A stretch of 64,000 bases of DNA from Devosia enhydra (GTDB lineage Bacteria; Pseudomonadota; Alphaproteobacteria; Rhizobiales; Devosiaceae): positions 653,381 to 717,380 of the forward strand of contig NZ_FPKU01000002.1 of the NCBI RefSeq assembly GCF_900119845.1. Direction: 5' to 3'. Below, in pieces: positions 1 through 9,857 of this stretch; the first letter of the stretch is position 1, and every line of letters starts with the position of its first letter. The notes under the pieces are model-generated. The model saw only the letters and a program-made list of their open reading frames with translations, did no database searches and had not been told where the DNA came from. The translations under genes were made by a program, and so were the position numbers.

Positions 1-637
1 CATAGCGGGTCAGCGCATCGCCCGGCCCCGGTGGAGGCGCCCGCCGGCACATGAAGGCCTCGGTCATCAGGTCGCGCGAGATCGCACGCGGGGAGACCAG
101 CGCGACCTTGTCGAAAAAAAGCGGGGTTATGGACAGCGTCGCCTCATCGCTCCTGATGCTGCGGGCGGAGACCACGGCGCAATTGATCTGGTGAAGGTGC
201 AACTGCTCGACGACATCTTCGGAGTTGAGCGCCCAGACCGATTCGAAACGCTTGAAACGAGGGTCCGAGACGGCCATTCGGGCGGCTGCCCCGAGAAAGC
301 GCCCGCGCAATGTCGGAGTGGCCCCGAAACGAAGCACCACCTGGTCGGGAGCAAACTGGCCTGAATGATGCTCGACCATCTGGTTAAGAGATCCCAGCAC
401 CTCGCGCGCGCAGCGCAGCCAGTATTCGCCCGCCGGGGTCAGTTCGAGCTCGTTGCCTCGGCCGCGTATGATCAGCTGGGCGCCCAGAACCGCCTCCAGC
501 CGGCTGATATGATGGGACACGGTGGGCTGCGACAGACCCGTTCGACGCGCCGCCTGCGTAATGGAGCCGGCCGTGCCCACTGCGGCGAGTATCTCCAGCT
601 GTTTCAGCGTAAGCGATGCAATGCGACCATCATCCAC
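1..637 (-). CDS. LysR-family transcriptional regulator (partial, 3' end outside window)
   Basis: Translating the minus strand from a GTG at 637 gives an open frame of about 212 codons that runs off the left edge. The first 60 residues are a classic LysR winged helix-turn-helix, with KQLEILAAVGTAGSITQAA followed by LSQPTVSHHISRLE and the wing segment LTPAGEYWL. A linker helix and the start of the effector-binding domain follow. The GTG start is chosen because GGAGGG lies about nine bases upstream and no in-frame ATG fits. It probably acts as a cytoplasmic DNA-binding activator or repressor; the effector and targets cannot be read from what is present. The usual divergent target gene is absent, since the next gene to the right also reads leftward. 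Confidence 0.85.
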   Translation of the reverse strand, partial: MDDGRIASLTLKQLEILAAVGTAGSITQAARRTGLSQPTVSHHISRLEAVLGAQLIIRGRGNELELTPAGEYWLRCAREVLGSLNQMVEHHSGQFAPDQVVLRFGATPTLRGRFLGAAARMAVSDPRFKRFESVWALNSEDVVEQLHLHQINCAVVSARSIRSDEATLSITPLFFDKVALVSPRAISRDLMTEAFMCRRAPPPGPGDALTRY

Positions 638-824
638 TGGCAATCTCCCTCCAGAGCACACTATGCAGCGCTTTGTCCGCGGATCAATAGTGGCGCGTTG
701 CCCGAAGCGTAAGGTGACGGTCGTTTGGCGCATGCGGCAGCAGTCATGTAAAGCAGCCTACACCCTGGCGGAGACGACAAGGCTCGTCGTCCGGGGGCGC
801 AGCACCACAACGAGGTGCAGATCC

Positions 825-1688
825 TCAACGGCTCGGCAAACCGGCGAAACGCTGGTCGAGCCTTGTCACGAGCTTCAGATCGACGAGTTCTTCAGGGGAG
901 AAATAGTAAAGGCGATCGGGCGGGGTCTCGAGGGCGTGGACCCAGAGGGTTGGGGCAATGCCCATATCGTCGAGATAGCGCGAGATGCGGGCGGTGGTGG
1001 CCTGGGCGTCGGCCATGGCCCGCCGGCTCGAACGCAGGCTGTCGGTGGCCGGATCGGGCGCTTCGGCCGCGTAGATCTGGTGTACCCCGATCGCCGCTTC
1101 GGGCGAGGCCTCGCGCTCGGCGCCCCCCGCAAGCACCAGCGGGCAGGACGAGGCGCAGAGGCTGCCGGCAGCGACGCGGGTGATAAAGCCCTTTTCGCGG
1201 ATGAGCCGGCCCATGGCCAGGGCATCGACCACCGAGCCGCCGGGGGAATCGAGCACCACCGCCTCGACATATTCACCGCGCGCCTCGACTTCCGCGGCAA
1301 AGCGCTCCGCGGCGCCCGGATCGATGGTGCCGATAACGGTGAGGAGCCCGCCGGCAGTGAGGGCGATCTGGGCCGGGGCGCGCAGGGTTTCCGGGTCGGT
1401 GGTGACGCTCGGGCCGTCAGGGCTTTCGGGCCCCTCGGTCTCGAAGGCGGGCAGGATCGGGGTCTGCGGCGCAAAGAGGCTGGCGGGCTCAAGCCCGGTC
1501 AACTCGCCATAATCGAGCCACAGCACGCCGGCGGTTCCGGCGAGGAGCGCGAAGAACGCGACCCGCAGGATGGCGCCATCATCGATGTCGGCGAGCCGCG
1601 CCAGACCCCGCCGCGGCGGAGCCTCCTCGACGCCGTCGAAGGCCTCAGGAGCGGACCGGGCCATCGCTGCGCTTGCGCTGGTTGACAT
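825..1688 (-). CDS. membrane-anchored ClpP-fold periplasmic protein (COG3904-like)
   Basis: This 287-residue protein has a short cytoplasmic N-terminus, one membrane segment at about residues 40-58, and then a periplasmic domain. The domain carries ClpP/crotonase-fold marks: DSPGGSV at 147-153, a CASSCPL serine motif around 178-184 and GVHQIY with a candidate catalytic histidine near 203. This matches the family of predicted periplasmic serine proteases called COG3904; activity and substrate are unknown. It overlaps the upstream gene by 44 bases, so the two are probably translated together. A second ATG at 1664 would shorten the N-terminus by eight residues; neither start has a clear ribosome site. 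Confidence 0.7.
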   Translation of the reverse strand: MSTSASAAMARSAPEAFDGVEEAPPRRGLARLADIDDGAILRVAFFALLAGTAGVLWLDYGELTGLEPASLFAPQTPILPAFETEGPESPDGPSVTTDPETLRAPAQIALTAGGLLTVIGTIDPGAAERFAAEVEARGEYVEAVVLDSPGGSVVDALAMGRLIREKGFITRVAAGSLCASSCPLVLAGGAEREASPEAAIGVHQIYAAEAPDPATDSLRSSRRAMADAQATTARISRYLDDMGIAPTLWVHALETPPDRLYYFSPEELVDLKLVTRLDQRFAGLPSR

Positions 1689-3054
1689 CGATGGGGGTCA
1701 CCACGGCTTCGCTGGCCTCGGCGACAGGATGGGCGGCGGGGGGCGTCTGTGCTGCAACCGGCGCGGCCGGGGGAGGGACGGGGGTCGGCTCGGCCACCAC
1801 CGCATCGCGCGGGGGCGCCGGTTGCGCGATGGCGGCAAGGGCGCCGAGATTGGCCTCCCCGGGCTTCTGCCCCGTCATGTCCTGATAGAGCCGCAGGGCC
1901 CGCAGCATCTCGCCGGCAGAGACGGTATCGGCATCATCGACCGCATTGGCCTCGCGGCGCATGGCATCGTTGACCAGCATCAGCACCAGCACGAGCACCA
2001 CGGGCAGCAGGTCGATCGAGATGGCACCGGCCCAGGAGGGCAGGAAGTCGCTCCAGTAGCGCAGCACCGCTTCGGCGGTGGAGAGCGGCACGAAGCGGCG
2101 CGGTTCGACGCGGGGTTCGGCGAGGATTTCGTCGGCGGCCTGCGAGAGCGCGGCCGATTGCGCGGTGACGGAATCGCGCACGGTCTGCATCACCTGATCC
2201 TGCCGCACCACGAGGCTCGCATCCCCGCCATCGGCCACCGGCGCGATGAAGCCCAGTGACAGATCCTGCGCGGCGCGCTTGACCGAGGGGGCGACGCCGG
2301 TTTCCTGCAGGGCCGAAATCACTGCCGTCAACTGCACCACTTCTGCGGCGAACTGGTCGGCGCGGGGCTCGACCGGGCCGGGTGCGGAGACCAGCTCGCG
2401 CATGCGCGCCAGATGCCCCGAGCCGGTCTCGAACAGGGCTGCAACCTCGGGGCGCGAGCCGGTGATCGAGGCGCCGAGCTCGTTCATCTGCGCGCTCATC
2501 TGCGAGAGCAGCTGCACAACGCTGCCGGACCCGGAGGTACCGGTCAGAGCGCCCGAGGCCCGCTCGTCGGCGGCAAGACGGGTGAAGCGCTCGGAGGCGC
2601 GCTGCACGTCGGGCAGCAGCGACTGGGCGGCAAGCGCATTGCCATGGGCGGCATCGAGATCCCCGACATAGCCCTCGAGCGTCACGGCCAGATGCTGCTC
2701 GAGCGCCGCGGATCCGGCGAGCGCGGCGGCATTGAGCCAGCTCGACATCGCCACGATCATCACGCAGCCGATGGCCATGACGAGGAACATCGCCGCCCGC
2801 TGCGCCGCATCGACCACGAGGGGCACGAAGCGCAGCATGAAGCTCCAGAACGCATAGATCGCGACCGACACGGCGGCCGAATAGATGATGGCGGCGAAAA
2901 ACACGAAGGTGGCGGACCCGTCGAGCAGGCTGCGCACGCCAAGATAGGTGTAGACGCCCGAGGCAAGGGCGAGCACCGCGAGGGCAAACCGCGTCATGGT
3001 CTCGACGCCGCGCACCGTTTCGCCGAGGCGCACCACATTGCTCTTGAGCTGCAT
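1645..3054 (-). CDS. four-helix membrane protein of unknown function
   Basis: I do not recognise a named family. The 469-residue protein has three hydrophobic helices within the first 110 residues, a long soluble alanine-rich helical region to about residue 335, a fourth membrane helix near 345-365, and a proline-rich cytoplasmic-looking tail (PTPVPPPAAP). The ATG at 3054 is preferred to the GTG two codons upstream because GAAAGGG sits eight bases before the ATG but only two before the GTG. It precedes the ClpP-fold gene and overlaps it, so the pair probably forms one transcript and may act together at the inner membrane; that link is inferred from position only. Confidence 0.6.
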   Translation of the reverse strand: MQLKSNVVRLGETVRGVETMTRFALAVLALASGVYTYLGVRSLLDGSATFVFFAAIIYSAAVSVAIYAFWSFMLRFVPLVVDAAQRAAMFLVMAIGCVMIVAMSSWLNAAALAGSAALEQHLAVTLEGYVGDLDAAHGNALAAQSLLPDVQRASERFTRLAADERASGALTGTSGSGSVVQLLSQMSAQMNELGASITGSRPEVAALFETGSGHLARMRELVSAPGPVEPRADQFAAEVVQLTAVISALQETGVAPSVKRAAQDLSLGFIAPVADGGDASLVVRQDQVMQTVRDSVTAQSAALSQAADEILAEPRVEPRRFVPLSTAEAVLRYWSDFLPSWAGAISIDLLPVVLVLVLMLVNDAMRREANAVDDADTVSAGEMLRALRLYQDMTGQKPGEANLGALAAIAQPAPPRDAVVAEPTPVPPPAAPVAAQTPPAAHPVAEASEAVVTPIDVNQRKRSDGPVRS

Positions 3055-3060
3055 CGGCAC

Positions 3061-3484
3061 GGCCCTTTCTCGCCCCCGGCCCGGGACCGGACCTTACCCC
3101 GACGTTAACACGCCGATGCCGGCAAGAAAGCGGCAGCCGCAGCGAGGGTTAAGACACCCTCGCTGACGTTTGCGTGACGAGAGAGGTGATGATGGTGGGT
3201 TTACCGGGTGATGGGGTTGCGTCCCACATTAAGATCGCCATCGTCCGGCATTCTCTGGCTCCTGCGTCCCTCTCCCCGCCAGGGAGAGGGTCAGGGTGAG
3301 GGGTCTTGCCGCTTGTGAGAAGCAGGGACCCCGTTTCGCAGGGCTCGCCTATGAACAGATGTTCCTGCTTTCGCATGGACGACCCGGTGGGTGGACAAGT
3401 ACGGCGCTGCCCGCCCCCATGGTTCAAGACGCGCCGACAGGCGCTCCTCACCTTGAGGACTCTTTGTCGAGGCCTTCCTGGCCC
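3061..3484. other. non-coding gap between deoD and the membrane-protein gene
   Basis: About 420 bases without a credible gene; short frames here lack family features or ribosome sites. The only clear structure is the inverted repeat at 3268-3290. The part next to the membrane-protein start presumably holds its promoter, but I cannot point to convincing boxes. Confidence 0.5.
3268..3290. repeat. short palindromic intergenic repeat
   Basis: CCCTCTCCC and GGGAGAGGG form a perfect 9-base inverted repeat around a 5-base loop, followed by TCAGGGTGAGGGG. Sequence of this type is common as a dispersed intergenic element in GC-rich alphaproteobacterial genomes. No second copy was seen in this window, so the dispersed nature is from general knowledge. 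Confidence 0.5.
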
Positions 3485-4198
3485 TCAGGCGGCGATGGCG
3501 ACGTCGAGGGCGATGGTGACCATGTCCCTGAGCGAAGTCTGGCGCTGCTCGGCGTCGATCTCGGCCTTGGTGATGAGGCAGTCGGTCATGGTGCAGATGG
3601 TCAGCGCCCGCTTGTCGAAGCGCGCGGCCAGCGTGTAGAGGGCGGCCGCCTCCATCTCCACCCCGATGATGCCATGGGCCGGCAGCGTGCCATAGCCTTC
3701 GAGACCCGGCTCGGCATGGTAGAAGATATCGGACGAGAGCATGTTGCCCACATGGTAGCGCATGCCCTTGGCCTCGGCCCGCGCGGCGGCATCGCGCAGG
3801 AGGCCGAAATCGCCGATGGGGGCGAAATTATAGGGCCCGAACCGGTCGCGTACGATGCTGCTGTCGGTGGTGGCCGCCTGCGCCAGGATCAGGTCTCGCA
3901 CCTTGACCCTGGCGTTGAGCCCGCCGCAGGTTCCGACGCGGATCAGCGTTTCGACGCCATAACTGTTGATCAGCTCATGCACATAGATCGAGAGCGAGGG
4001 CTGGCCCATGCCCGTGGCCTGCACCGAGACGGGCTTGCCCTGCCAGGTGCCGGTGAAGCCGAGGCAGTTGCGCACGCTGTTGACCTGCCGCACATCGGCA
4101 AGGAACGTCTCGGCGATCCATTTGGCGCGCAGCGGATCGCCCGGCAAAAGAACGGCCGGGGCATAATCACCGGGCTTGGCGTGGTTGTGCGGCGTCAT
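3485..4198 (-). CDS. deoD: purine nucleoside phosphorylase DeoD-type
   Basis: Cleaves purine (deoxy)ribonucleosides with phosphate to the free base and (deoxy)ribose 1-phosphate in purine salvage; a cytosolic hexamer in this family. The 237-residue protein shows the expected landmarks: LLPGDPLRAKW near the N-terminus (phosphate site), GMGQPSLSIY, IRVGTCGG, and GVEMEAAALY, the purine and ribose-contacting segment. Length matches DeoD. The start at 4198 is supported by AGGAGG about 11 bases upstream and by homology beginning right after it; the frame is open further upstream but that part looks non-homologous. It appears to be transcribed alone. Confidence 0.95.
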   Translation of the reverse strand: MTPHNHAKPGDYAPAVLLPGDPLRAKWIAETFLADVRQVNSVRNCLGFTGTWQGKPVSVQATGMGQPSLSIYVHELINSYGVETLIRVGTCGGLNARVKVRDLILAQAATTDSSIVRDRFGPYNFAPIGDFGLLRDAAARAEAKGMRYHVGNMLSSDIFYHAEPGLEGYGTLPAHGIIGVEMEAAALYTLAARFDKRALTICTMTDCLITKAEIDAEQRQTSLRDMVTIALDVAIAA

Positions 4199-4347
4199 CG
4201 GGGCAGCATCCTCCTGTTCGTGTCGCGGACAAGGATAGCCGCCCCGGGCAGGCGGGGACAGCCCCCACACGGACCGGAGGGCACGGGGTGGCCCTTGTCG
4301 CGGCCTGAGGGGAGCGCTAAATCCTGATCATGACAATCAGGAAAAAG

Positions 4348-5151
4348 ATGATGGACCGCACCCTCCAGCGCCTGCGCCACGATACCCGCATCCGCATTCT
4401 CGAGGTCGTCGGGGTCCACGACATCACCCCGCGCATGCGCCGCATCACGCTGTCGGGCGCCGATCTTGCCGGATTTTCGAGCCCCGGCCATGCCGACCAT
4501 GTGAAAGTGTTCTTCCCCGAGCCCGGCAAGGCACCGGTGCTGCCCGAGCTGGGGCCCAACGGGCTGCAGTTTCCCGCAGGCCAGCCGCGTCCGCAGATGC
4601 GCGATTATACGCCGCGCCTCCACGATCCTGTCGCCAACACCCTCGCCATCGATTTCGTGCTGCATGGCGATGGTCCGGCGGCAAGCTGGGCGGCCAATGC
4701 CGCGATCGGGCAGAAGCTCGTTATCGGCGGGCCGCGCGGCTCGCTGATCGTGCCTTTTGCCTTTGACTGGTATTTCCTCGCCGGCGACGAGGCGGGGCTT
4801 CCCGCCATAGCGCGCCGCCTCGAGGAGTTGCCGCAAGGGGCAAAGGCGGTGGCCGTGATCGAGGTGGCCGATGCCGGCGAGGAGCAGCCGATTGCCACGC
4901 GCGCCGATCTTGCCCTCATCTGGGTGCATCGCAATGGAGCGCCGGCGGGAACGGGGACGCATCTGCTCGATGCGGTGGCCGCGCTCGGCGCGCTGCCGCA
5001 GGGCGATGCCTATGGCTTTATTGCCGGCGAAGCCAATGCTGCAAGGGCGCTGCGCGCCCATCTCGTAGAGGTGCGCGGCTTCAACCCCGAATGGGTCAAG
5101 GCGGCCGGCTACTGGCTCCTGGGTGTCGCCGACGCGCATGAGCCTCATTGA
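4348..5151 (+). CDS. siderophore-interacting protein (ViuB-type FAD-binding reductase)
   Basis: A cytoplasmic flavoprotein of the SIP family, which reduces ferric siderophores to release iron. The N-terminal half is a FAD-binding barrel with MRDYTPR, the R-x-Y-T flavin motif. The C-terminal half is a short pyridine-nucleotide-type domain with GDEAGLPAI and the terminal GYWLLG element typical of the family. Length is about 267 residues. An ATG at 4330 is also in frame, but AGGA lies directly before the ATGs at 4348 and 4351, so one of those is the likely start. It sits divergently from deoD and just ahead of the glutaminase gene. No iron-box operator could be recognised. Confidence 0.85.
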   Translation: MMDRTLQRLRHDTRIRILEVVGVHDITPRMRRITLSGADLAGFSSPGHADHVKVFFPEPGKAPVLPELGPNGLQFPAGQPRPQMRDYTPRLHDPVANTLAIDFVLHGDGPAASWAANAAIGQKLVIGGPRGSLIVPFAFDWYFLAGDEAGLPAIARRLEELPQGAKAVAVIEVADAGEEQPIATRADLALIWVHRNGAPAGTGTHLLDAVAALGALPQGDAYGFIAGEANAARALRAHLVEVRGFNPEWVKAAGYWLLGVADAHEPH

Positions 5152-5291
5152 GCCGAAGCGATCGCGGTCTTCAGGGCCCTGCCGGCGGCGAATGGCTGCC
5201 ATCCGCCGGCCGGGCCATCCTCGGTGATTGCCTCGCCGCGCGCCGTCCCCTAACGTCCCCCATTTGGGGGCAACGGACGGATTTGAGCACC

Positions 5292-7097
5292 ATGGCATTT
5301 GCCTTGCCGGTCGATTCCTATCTGCAGACACTTCACGACAGGCACAAGGCGAACCGAACCGGCAAGCTGGCCGATTACATCCCGGAACTGACGCGCATCG
5401 CGCCCGATCTCTTCGGGCTCGCCTTCGTCACCATGGACGGGCACATCTACGAGGCTGGCGACACCAAGGCGCGCTTCACCATCCAGTCCATCTCCAAGCC
5501 GCTGATCTACGGCATGGCGCTCGAGGAGCATGGCCGCGAGGCGGTGCTCAAGCGCATCGGGGTGGAGCCCTCGGGCGAAGCCTTCAACTCCATCGCCTTT
5601 GACGAGCGCAACAACCGCCCTTTCAACCCGATGGTCAATGCCGGGGCGATCGCGGCGACCGCGCTGGTCAAGGGCGCCGACCATGCCGAGCGTTTCGCGC
5701 GCATCCTCGAGACTTTCGAGCGCTTCGTGGGCCGCCGGCTCGAGATCGACGAGGATGTCTATCGCTCCGAAAGCCTCACAGGCCACCGCAACCGCGCCAT
5801 CGCCTATCTCGAGCTCAATTTCGGCATGATCGACGGGGATGTCGATGCCCATCTCGATCTCTATTTCCGGCAATGCTCGCTGCTGGTGGATACGGTGGAC
5901 CTGGCACTGATCGGGGCGACGCTCGCCAATGGCGGGGTCAATCCGGTGACCGGGGAGCGCGCGCTTTCGTCTGACAATGTGCGCGCCGTGCTTTCGGTGA
6001 TGAACACCTGCGGCATGTATGATTATGCCGGGGGCTGGCAGTTCGATGTCGGCCTGCCGGCCAAGAGCGGCGTCGGGGGCGGCATCGCGGCGGTGCTGCC
6101 CGGCCATCTGGGCATCGGCACCTTCTCGCCCCGGCTCGATGCGGTGGGCAATTCCGAGCGCGGGGTCAAGGTCTGCGAGGATATCTCGCGCAGCTTCCGG
6201 CTGCATCTGTTCGAGGATAGGGGGCAGCGCCAGAGCCCGATCCGCCGCATCTATCGGGGCACCGATATCCGCTCCAGCCGAGTGCGGCGCAGGGCCGAGA
6301 TCGATGCGCTCGATCATTACGGGCATGCCATCGGGGTGGTCGAGCTGCAGGGGGACGTGCATTTCATGGAAGCCGAGGCGATCACCCGCCGCATCCGCAC
6401 CGACCTCGGCAGCCTTGCCTGCATCATTCTCGACATGTCGCGCGTGCGCCGGGTGGATGGGGTGGCCGAGGCGCTGCTGGCGAGCTTTGCCGCAGCCTTT
6501 GCCGGCTCTGCAACCGAGCTGGCGGTGGTGAGTGGATCGCCCCGCCTGCGGGAGTTGGGCGGGGCCAATGGCTTTCCGGCAGTGGACGAAGCGCTGGAGC
6601 ATTTCGAGGACGTGCTGCTCGCCCGCGTCATACCCCAGGAGCAGGCGGCACCCGAGCAGGTGCCGATCGAAAGCTTCGCGCTGCTGGCGGAATGGCCCGA
6701 TGATCTGCGGGCCAGGCTCGCGGGCATCCTCTGTCCACGCGCGGTCAAGGCGGGGGAGGTGCTGATTGCCGCCGGCTCGCAGGCGACAGCGCTGTTTTTC
6801 CTCACATCAGGCCGGGTGACCGTGTCGATCGCCGTGGATGGCGGCAAGCGGCGACGCATCAGCACGATCGATCCGGGCAATGTCTTCGGGGAGCTGGCGC
6901 TGTTCGGCAGCGCGCGGCGCACAGCCGATGTCATCGCCCAGACCGATGGCGAGGTGCTGCTTCTGTCCGGCGCCACCCTCGCCGATATCGAGGCCAGCGA
7001 TCCCCGCCTGCACCTGGCGCTCGCCCTGGCCGTGGGCCGCAGCCTCGCCGACCGCCTTGCCCGCGCCAATCGGGAAATCCAGGTGCTGGCGCGTTAA
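5292..7097 (+). CDS. glsA: glutaminase A fused to STAS and cyclic-nucleotide-binding domains
   Basis: Hydrolyses L-glutamine to glutamate and ammonia. The 601-residue protein has a full glutaminase domain at about 24-305, with the beta-lactamase-like Ser-x-x-Lys pair S66-K69 in TIQSISKP and NPMVNAGAIA. A STAS domain follows at about 335-440 and a cyclic-nucleotide-binding (Crp-like) domain at about 475-595, with FGELALFG as the phosphate-binding cassette. Ordinary bacterial GlsA is about 310 residues, so the C-terminal half is an added regulatory module. Control of activity by cyclic nucleotide or by partner binding is inference. The frame is open upstream to 5148, but the glutaminase homology begins at MAFALP; a TTG at 5283 is an alternative. 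Confidence 0.9.
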   Translation: MAFALPVDSYLQTLHDRHKANRTGKLADYIPELTRIAPDLFGLAFVTMDGHIYEAGDTKARFTIQSISKPLIYGMALEEHGREAVLKRIGVEPSGEAFNSIAFDERNNRPFNPMVNAGAIAATALVKGADHAERFARILETFERFVGRRLEIDEDVYRSESLTGHRNRAIAYLELNFGMIDGDVDAHLDLYFRQCSLLVDTVDLALIGATLANGGVNPVTGERALSSDNVRAVLSVMNTCGMYDYAGGWQFDVGLPAKSGVGGGIAAVLPGHLGIGTFSPRLDAVGNSERGVKVCEDISRSFRLHLFEDRGQRQSPIRRIYRGTDIRSSRVRRRAEIDALDHYGHAIGVVELQGDVHFMEAEAITRRIRTDLGSLACIILDMSRVRRVDGVAEALLASFAAAFAGSATELAVVSGSPRLRELGGANGFPAVDEALEHFEDVLLARVIPQEQAAPEQVPIESFALLAEWPDDLRARLAGILCPRAVKAGEVLIAAGSQATALFFLTSGRVTVSIAVDGGKRRRISTIDPGNVFGELALFGSARRTADVIAQTDGEVLLLSGATLADIEASDPRLHLALALAVGRSLADRLARANREIQVLAR

Positions 7098-7142
7098 AGC
7101 CCAATCCTCGGTCGTGTCACGTTTCCGGATGGCGGAGCGGCT

Positions 7143-7160
7143 TCCGCGATCTTTCGCGGA
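7143..7160. terminator. hairpin after the glutaminase gene
   Basis: TCCGCGA and TCGCGGA form a perfect 7-base stem around TCTT, 46 bases beyond the glutaminase stop. No T-run follows on the plus strand, so its role as a terminator is uncertain. Confidence 0.4.
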
Positions 7161-7171
7161 GCTCTGAATAC

Positions 7172-7197
7172 AAGAAGAGAGCCGGTCGGCGACCGGC
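7172..7197 (-). terminator. rho-independent terminator of hppA
   Basis: On the minus strand GCCGGTC-GCC-GACCGGC is followed by TCTCTTCTTG, 27 bases past the hppA stop. It lies between convergent glsA and hppA. Confidence 0.65.
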
Positions 7198-7223
7198 CCT
7201 CTCCCTCAGGCGCAGAGTCCGGC

Positions 7224-9368
7224 TCACCCCAGATGGGCGAGCACGGCGATGAGCAGCAGGGCCACGATGTTGGTGATCTTGATCATCGGGTTGACGGCCG
7301 GGCCGGCCGTGTCCTTGTAGGGATCGCCGACGGTGTCGCCGGTCACCGAGGCCTTGTGGGCGTCCGAACCCTTGTAATGGGTCACCCCCTGGCTGTCGGT
7401 GAAGCCATCCTCGAAGCTCTTCTTGGCATTGTCCCAGGCGCCGCCGCCCGCCGTCATCGAGATGGCGACGAAAAGGCCGGTGACGATCACGCCCATGAGC
7501 ATGGCCCCGAGCGCCGAGAAGGCCGCGGCGGCCCCGGCGATCCAGTAGATCGCGGCAAAGATCGCGATGGGCGAGAGCACCGGCAGCAGCGAGGGCACGA
7601 TCATTTCCTTGATCGCGGCCTTGGTCAGCATATCCACGGCGCGGGCATAGTCGGGCTTGGATGTGCCCGCCATGATGCCGGGATCGGCCTTGAACTGGCG
7701 CCGCACCTCGACCACCACCGACTGGGCGGCGCGGCCCACGGCGGTCATCGACATGCCTCCGAAGAGGAAGGGCAGGAGCCCGCCGAACAGCAGGCCCACC
7801 ACGACATAGGGGTCGGCCAGCGAGAAGGTGAGCGTGCCCATGCCGGCAAAGATCGCCGGGGCATCGGGCAGGCCGGCGAAGTAGATCAGGTCCTGCGTAT
7901 AGGCGGCAAAGAGCACGAGCGCCCCGAGGCCTGCCGAACCGATGGCATAGCCCTTGGTGACGGCCTTGGTGGTGTTGCCCACGGCATCGAGCGCATCGGT
8001 GTTCTTGCGCACCTCCTTGGGCAGGCCGGCCATTTCGGCGATGCCGCCGGCATTGTCGGTCACCGGGCCGAAGGCGTCGAGCGCCACGATCATGCCGGCC
8101 AGCGCCAGCATGGTGGTGACGGCAAAGGCGATGCCGAAGAGCCCCGCCAGATTGTAGGTGACGATGATGCCGACGATGATGACCAGCGCCGGCAGGGCGG
8201 TGGATTCGAGTGAGACGGCGAGGCCCTGGATGACGTTGGTGCCGTGCCCGGTCACCGAGGCCTCGGCGATGGAGTTGACCGGCCGCTTGTTGGTGCCGGT
8301 GTAATATTCGGTGATGACGATGATGAGGCCGGTGATCACGAGACCGGCCACCCCGCACCAGAACAAGCTCCAGGGCGTGAAGGTCGCGGTCGAGGTGGCG
8401 ATCGCGGCATTCATGTTGCCGAACACCATCCAGAGCACTGGCACCAGCGCCACGAGCGAGAGCACGCCGGTGGCGATGAGCCCCTTGTAGAGGGCGTTCA
8501 TGATGTTGTTGTCGCCACCCAGCTTGACGAAATAGGTGCCGATGATCGAGGTGATGACGCAGGCCCCGCCGATGGCGAGAGGCAGAACCATGCCCATGAG
8601 GCGGAATTCCTCGGGCAGCACGATGGCTGCCAGCACCATGGTGGCGACGGCGGTGACCACATAGGTCTCGAACAGGTCAGCGGCCATGCCGGCGCAGTCC
8701 CCGACATTGTCGCCCACATTGTCGGCGATGGTGGCGGGGTTGCGCGGATCATCCTCGGGGATGCCGGCTTCCACCTTGCCCACCATGTCGCCGCCGACAT
8801 CGGCGCCCTTGGTGAAGATGCCGCCGCCCAGTCGCGCGAAGATCGAGATCAGCGAGGCGCCGAAGCCCAGAGCCACCAGCGCATCGATCACGGTGCGGCT
8901 GGTGGGTGCGATGCCCATGAACTGGGTGAGCACGATGAAATAGAGCGTCACGCCCAGAAGGCCGAGGCCGGCGACCAGCAGGCCGGTGACCGCGCCGGAC
9001 TTGAAGGCGAGATCGAGCCCGCCGGCGAGCGATTTCGTCGCCGCCTGGGCCACGCGCACATTGGCACGCACCGAGACGTTCATGCCGATGAAGCCCGCCA
9101 CGCCCGAGAGCACGGCGCCGATGAGGAAGCCGATGGCGGCGTGACCGCCTAAAAGCACGAAGGCCAGAATGAAGATCACGACGCCGACGATGGCGATGGT
9201 GATGTACTGGCGCCGGAGATAGGCCGAGGCGCCTTCGCGCACCGCCGCCGAAATCTCCTGCATGCGGGCCGAGCCGGCATCCGCTGCCATGAGGGCGCGG
9301 GTCGTCACCACGCCATAAACAATCGAAAGCGCGCCTGCGCCCACGATCAGCCAGAGCAATAAAGTCAC
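7224..9368 (-). CDS. hppA: K+-independent H+-translocating pyrophosphatase
   Basis: Couples pyrophosphate hydrolysis to proton pumping across the inner membrane. The 714-residue, roughly 16-helix protein has the acidic catalytic loops [20 protein letters not shown] and [15 protein letters not shown], plus the C-terminal repeat [15 protein letters not shown]. The residue that separates ion classes is lysine (K468 in GNTTKA), the signature of the potassium-independent proton pumps; potassium-dependent forms have alanine there. The start is a GTG at 9368 with GGGGG six bases upstream. It is probably a single-gene unit, ending at the hairpin at 7172-7197. Confidence 0.95.
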   Translation of the reverse strand: MTLLLWLIVGAGALSIVYGVVTTRALMAADAGSARMQEISAAVREGASAYLRRQYITIAIVGVVIFILAFVLLGGHAAIGFLIGAVLSGVAGFIGMNVSVRANVRVAQAATKSLAGGLDLAFKSGAVTGLLVAGLGLLGVTLYFIVLTQFMGIAPTSRTVIDALVALGFGASLISIFARLGGGIFTKGADVGGDMVGKVEAGIPEDDPRNPATIADNVGDNVGDCAGMAADLFETYVVTAVATMVLAAIVLPEEFRLMGMVLPLAIGGACVITSIIGTYFVKLGGDNNIMNALYKGLIATGVLSLVALVPVLWMVFGNMNAAIATSTATFTPWSLFWCGVAGLVITGLIIVITEYYTGTNKRPVNSIAEASVTGHGTNVIQGLAVSLESTALPALVIIVGIIVTYNLAGLFGIAFAVTTMLALAGMIVALDAFGPVTDNAGGIAEMAGLPKEVRKNTDALDAVGNTTKAVTKGYAIGSAGLGALVLFAAYTQDLIYFAGLPDAPAIFAGMGTLTFSLADPYVVVGLLFGGLLPFLFGGMSMTAVGRAAQSVVVEVRRQFKADPGIMAGTSKPDYARAVDMLTKAAIKEMIVPSLLPVLSPIAIFAAIYWIAGAAAAFSALGAMLMGVIVTGLFVAISMTAGGGAWDNAKKSFEDGFTDSQGVTHYKGSDAHKASVTGDTVGDPYKDTAGPAVNPMIKITNIVALLLIAVLAHLG

Positions 9369-9512
9369 CTAGAACCCCCTCGGTCCCTGTCTCCCCAGGC
9401 CGATGGGCGGCGGTGAATCGCCTCCCAGCGTCCCTCCAGGTTTGAGAGTGCCGAATCATTGCCGGCTACGCAATTGGAATCGCGATGATTTGCCGCAGCG
9501 TCGGGCGGCGGC

Positions 9513-9809
9513 TCAGTCCGGGGTGACGAGCGCCATGATCCGCTCCGCCAGCATCGTGGGATCGCCGGTGATGGCGACCTGCTTGATGCGCGCCGTCTCG
9601 CCCGAGACGATCGCAAGGCTGGTGCGGGTGAGTCCGAGCCTCTCGGCAAGCAGCGCAAGCACGGCGGCGTTGGCGCGGCCGCGATCCGGCACGGCCCGGA
9701 CGCGCACGCGCAGCACGCATGTGCCATCGTCACGCGTCTCGATGGCCTCGATCCGGTCCGCCCCGGCATTGGGGGTGACGCGCAGGACAAGCCGAAGCCC
9801 GTCCGGCAA
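9513..9809 (-). CDS. DUF167 (YggU) family protein
   Basis: A small soluble protein of the DUF167/YggU family, whose function is not established. The 98 residues contain the family pattern LVLRVTPNAGADRIEAI, a central RANAAVLALLAERLGL helix and a final SGETARIKQVAI segment. The start is uncertain. The listed start is a TTG, but the frame is open without ATG or GTG back to the yggT stop codon at 9858-9860, and the family-like residues PFRLL lie just upstream of the TTG. It follows yggT, its usual neighbour, so the two are probably cotranscribed. Confidence 0.8.
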   Translation of the reverse strand: MPDGLRLVLRVTPNAGADRIEAIETRDDGTCVLRVRVRAVPDRGRANAAVLALLAERLGLTRTSLAIVSGETARIKQVAITGDPTMLAERIMALVTPD

Positions 9810-9857
9810 CAGGCGGAACGGGTGAGGGGGGATTACCGACAGGCGCGCCGCCCAGGC

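Noticed and set aside
1570-3108. Long plus-strand open frames opposite the left-hand membrane-protein genes
   Set aside because: Arginine/glycine/histidine-rich products without motifs, antisense to genes with clear membrane and protease features; typical of GC-rich DNA.
7117-8358. 413-codon frame overlapping hppA on the same strand
   Set aside because: Out-of-frame shadow of the pyrophosphatase with a His/Arg-rich nonsense product.
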